DNA of 64,000 bases, taken from NCBI RefSeq assembly GCF_016584085.1, contig NZ_NRSJ01000016.1, positions 20,552 to 84,551 of the forward strand, read 5' to 3'. Each line of letters starts with the position of its first letter. The stretch's first letter is position 1. The notes beneath the pieces were generated by a model. The model had not been told where the DNA came from, did not search any database, and worked only from the letters and a program-made list of their open reading frames with translations. The translations under genes and the position numbers were made by a program. Below, one piece after another: positions 62,626 through 64,000 of this stretch. Origin of the DNA: Halochromatium glycolicum (lineage in GTDB: Bacteria > Pseudomonadota > Gammaproteobacteria > Chromatiales > Chromatiaceae).

Positions 62626-63673
62626 GGGACAGTCGACGCAATGAGCGCAAGCGGCCTTGCGGGAACAGCCCGAGCGCCAGCAAGGCCAGCAGCGCGAGGC
62701 CCAGCGGCCAGCGATAGAGGGGCTCGGGCAGGAACACGGTTCGGGTCTCGGATTCGGTCTTCTCGAGCTCGCCGATACGTTGCGAAATCTCCTGCAGCGC
62801 GCGCGTATTGGTAGCGCGGAAATAGCCCCCGCCGGTGATGTCGGCGATCTCTTGCAGGGTGGTCTCGTCCATGGTCAGGTCGTCCCAGTACTCGATCTGA
62901 CCCTCGTGCAGGATCGGGATGCGCTCGCGTTTGCTGCCGACGCCGATCACGTAGATGCGGATGCCGGCCATGCGCGCGAGCGCCGCGGCCTCGAGCGGTT
63001 GAAAGCTGCCGGCGGTGTTGTCGCCATCGGCGATCAGGATCATCACCCGTGAGCCCTCGGGGCGCGTGCGCAGCTTCTTGACCCCGAGCGCGATCGCGTC
63101 GCCGAGTGCGGTGCTGCCGCCGGCGATGCTCGGGATCACGTCCCGTAGCAGCTGCTGCACGGCATGGCGATCGATGGTCAACGGCGACAAGACGAAGGCC
63201 TCGGTGCCGAAGATGATCAATCCGATGCGGTCGCCTTCGCGCGCGTCGATGAACCGTCCCATCACGCCCTTGACCACCTGCATCCGGTTGACCTGCTGGC
63301 CGCGGTCGCTGAAATCGAGCGCATCCATCGAGTGCGAGGCATCGACCGCCAGCATCACGTCATAACCGGCGGTGCTGACCTCGGTGTGCGGGACCAGCCA
63401 TTGCGGGCGCATCAGCGCGAGTACGAGCCCGGCCCAGAGCAGGTAGAGCAGCAGCCGGCTCAGTCCGCTCATCAGATCCGGGCCGGCGCGGCGGGTACGG
63501 TAGGCCGACTCCAGCGCCTCCAGATACGGGTGCAGCAGGGTCTGACGCTGCCCCTCGAGCGGTCTCTCCGCGGCCGGATCGGACGAGCGCTTGGACGGCC
63601 AAAGCCAAGGCAGCAGGAAGGGCAGGATCAGCAGTAGGGCGAACCAGGGCCAGGCGAAGGTGAAGCTGCTCAT
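62618..63673 (-). CDS. batA: BatA-type VWA domain membrane protein
   Basis: A 351-residue protein with N-terminal helices (WFALLLILPFLLPWLW, and LLLYLLWAGLVLALMRP), a VWA domain with the MIDAS motif AVDASHSMD and ADGDNTAGS, and a C-terminal helix (YRWPLGLALLALLALGLF). It is the first VWA protein of the bat set and probably forms a membrane complex with BatB and BatC. The ATG overlaps the stop of the upstream gene (ATGA). Confidence 0.92.
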   Translation of the reverse strand: MSSFTFAWPWFALLLILPFLLPWLWPSKRSSDPAAERPLEGQRQTLLHPYLEALESAYRTRRAGPDLMSGLSRLLLYLLWAGLVLALMRPQWLVPHTEVSTAGYDVMLAVDASHSMDALDFSDRGQQVNRMQVVKGVMGRFIDAREGDRIGLIIFGTEAFVLSPLTIDRHAVQQLLRDVIPSIAGGSTALGDAIALGVKKLRTRPEGSRVMILIADGDNTAGSFQPLEAAALARMAGIRIYVIGVGSKRERIPILHEGQIEYWDDLTMDETTLQEIADITGGGYFRATNTRALQEISQRIGELEKTESETRTVFLPEPLYRWPLGLALLALLALGLFPQGRLRSLRRLSRA

Positions 63674-64000
63674 CGCGATGCCTCCGGTGCATCGGTTTGG
63701 GTGCCAGCCAGTGTCCCGGTCAGGGTCCCGGCCTGTGACCCCGCCTGCTTGGCTTCGGCCTCGGCTGGATGCTCGGCCGCGGCGGCTGACGCCTGAACGG
63801 AGGTGGGCGCCTTGCTGCGCAGCGCAAGCCAGCGCAGCCTTCGGGTACGGCCGGTGCGCGGCCTCACGATGATCCAGCGCTCGGTGGCGTCGAGCAGGCG
63901 CTCGAGCTGTTGCTGATCGGCCTGGCTGATCGCAGCGTTGGCCCCGTTGCGCGTCTGGCCACCGGGATCGCTAGGGGGATGATTCGGGGGGTGGTCAGGG
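63670..64000 (-). CDS. 3' end of a probable DUF4381 gene
   Basis: The open minus-strand frame enters from the right edge and ends at 63670, overlapping batA. Visible are DQQQLERLLDATERWIIVRP and a basic segment, followed by an Ala/Thr/Gly-rich tail. In bat operons the gene before batA usually encodes a DUF4381 membrane protein whose C-terminus ends in a helix of this type, so the name is taken from position plus this weak match. The start is outside the window. Confidence 0.5.
   Translation of the reverse strand, partial: PDHPPNHPPSDPGGQTRNGANAAISQADQQQLERLLDATERWIIVRPRTGRTRRLRWLALRSKAPTSVQASAAAAEHPAEAEAKQAGSQAGTLTGTLAGTQTDAPEASR

Overview
The window is GC-rich, densely coded DNA from a chromosome that looks gammaproteobacterial. 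The V-type ATPase cluster, the BatABCD cluster and the codon use would suit a purple sulfur bacterium or relative. This is an inference from gene content; there is no rRNA or tRNA gene here to place it. I saw no CRISPR array.

Layout. (1) 3-3520: the end of a DUF2760 gene, an overlapping Hsp70-type chaperone, and a 2-hydroxy-3-oxopropionate reductase-like dehydrogenase. (2) 3578-12560: a tightly packed nine-gene operon for a V/A-type ATPase, in the order peripheral-stalk coiled coil, C-like, I, K, F, E, A, B, D. Several subunits carry long low-complexity insertions. (3) 12561-36369: a complete type 2 BREX (Pgl) anti-phage system in canonical order, pglW-pglX-pglY-pglZ-brxD-brxHI. Extra modules sit at its junctions. 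An ATPase/TOPRIM pair lies between pglW and pglX, flanked by a 152-bp duplication of the pglW 3' end. Toxin-antitoxin pairs or their remains stand directly upstream of pglX, pglY, pglZ and brxHI. REP-type hairpins and a RAYT transposase relic are interspersed.

(4) 36663-40272: a SufS-SufE fusion and an AbgT-family transporter. (5) 40296-46834: a stress-tolerance cluster resembling a reduced transmissible locus of stress tolerance (locus of heat resistance): yfdX, three hsp20 genes, a KefB-like antiporter and a sigma-54 activator. Good sigma-54 promoters lie before yfdX and before the hsp20 pair, and the same GGCCA-N3-TGGCC palindrome occurs upstream of both. (6) 47322-49537: an MFS transporter and a DUF4399 protein. 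(7) 49538-53001: a decayed accessory stretch with a MITE, a CheR fragment, a broken ATPase gene, a MazF-type toxin-antitoxin pair and an orphan VapB-like antitoxin. (8) 53013-64000: a 5-oxoprolinase, an MbcA/ParS/Xre antitoxin and the batA-batB-batC-batD cluster, with a probable DUF4381 gene running off the right edge.

Two MITE-like repeat families are scattered between genes. A 159-bp element with ends AGGCGATT/AATCGCCT has full copies at 40535 and 44453, a truncated copy at 12745 and an end fragment at 52974. A 236-bp element with 17-bp inverted ends lies at 49611, with a partial copy at 12867. The whole leader of the BREX operon is built of such repeats. In-frame minisatellites (9- to 15-bp units) inside coding genes are a second genome habit visible here.
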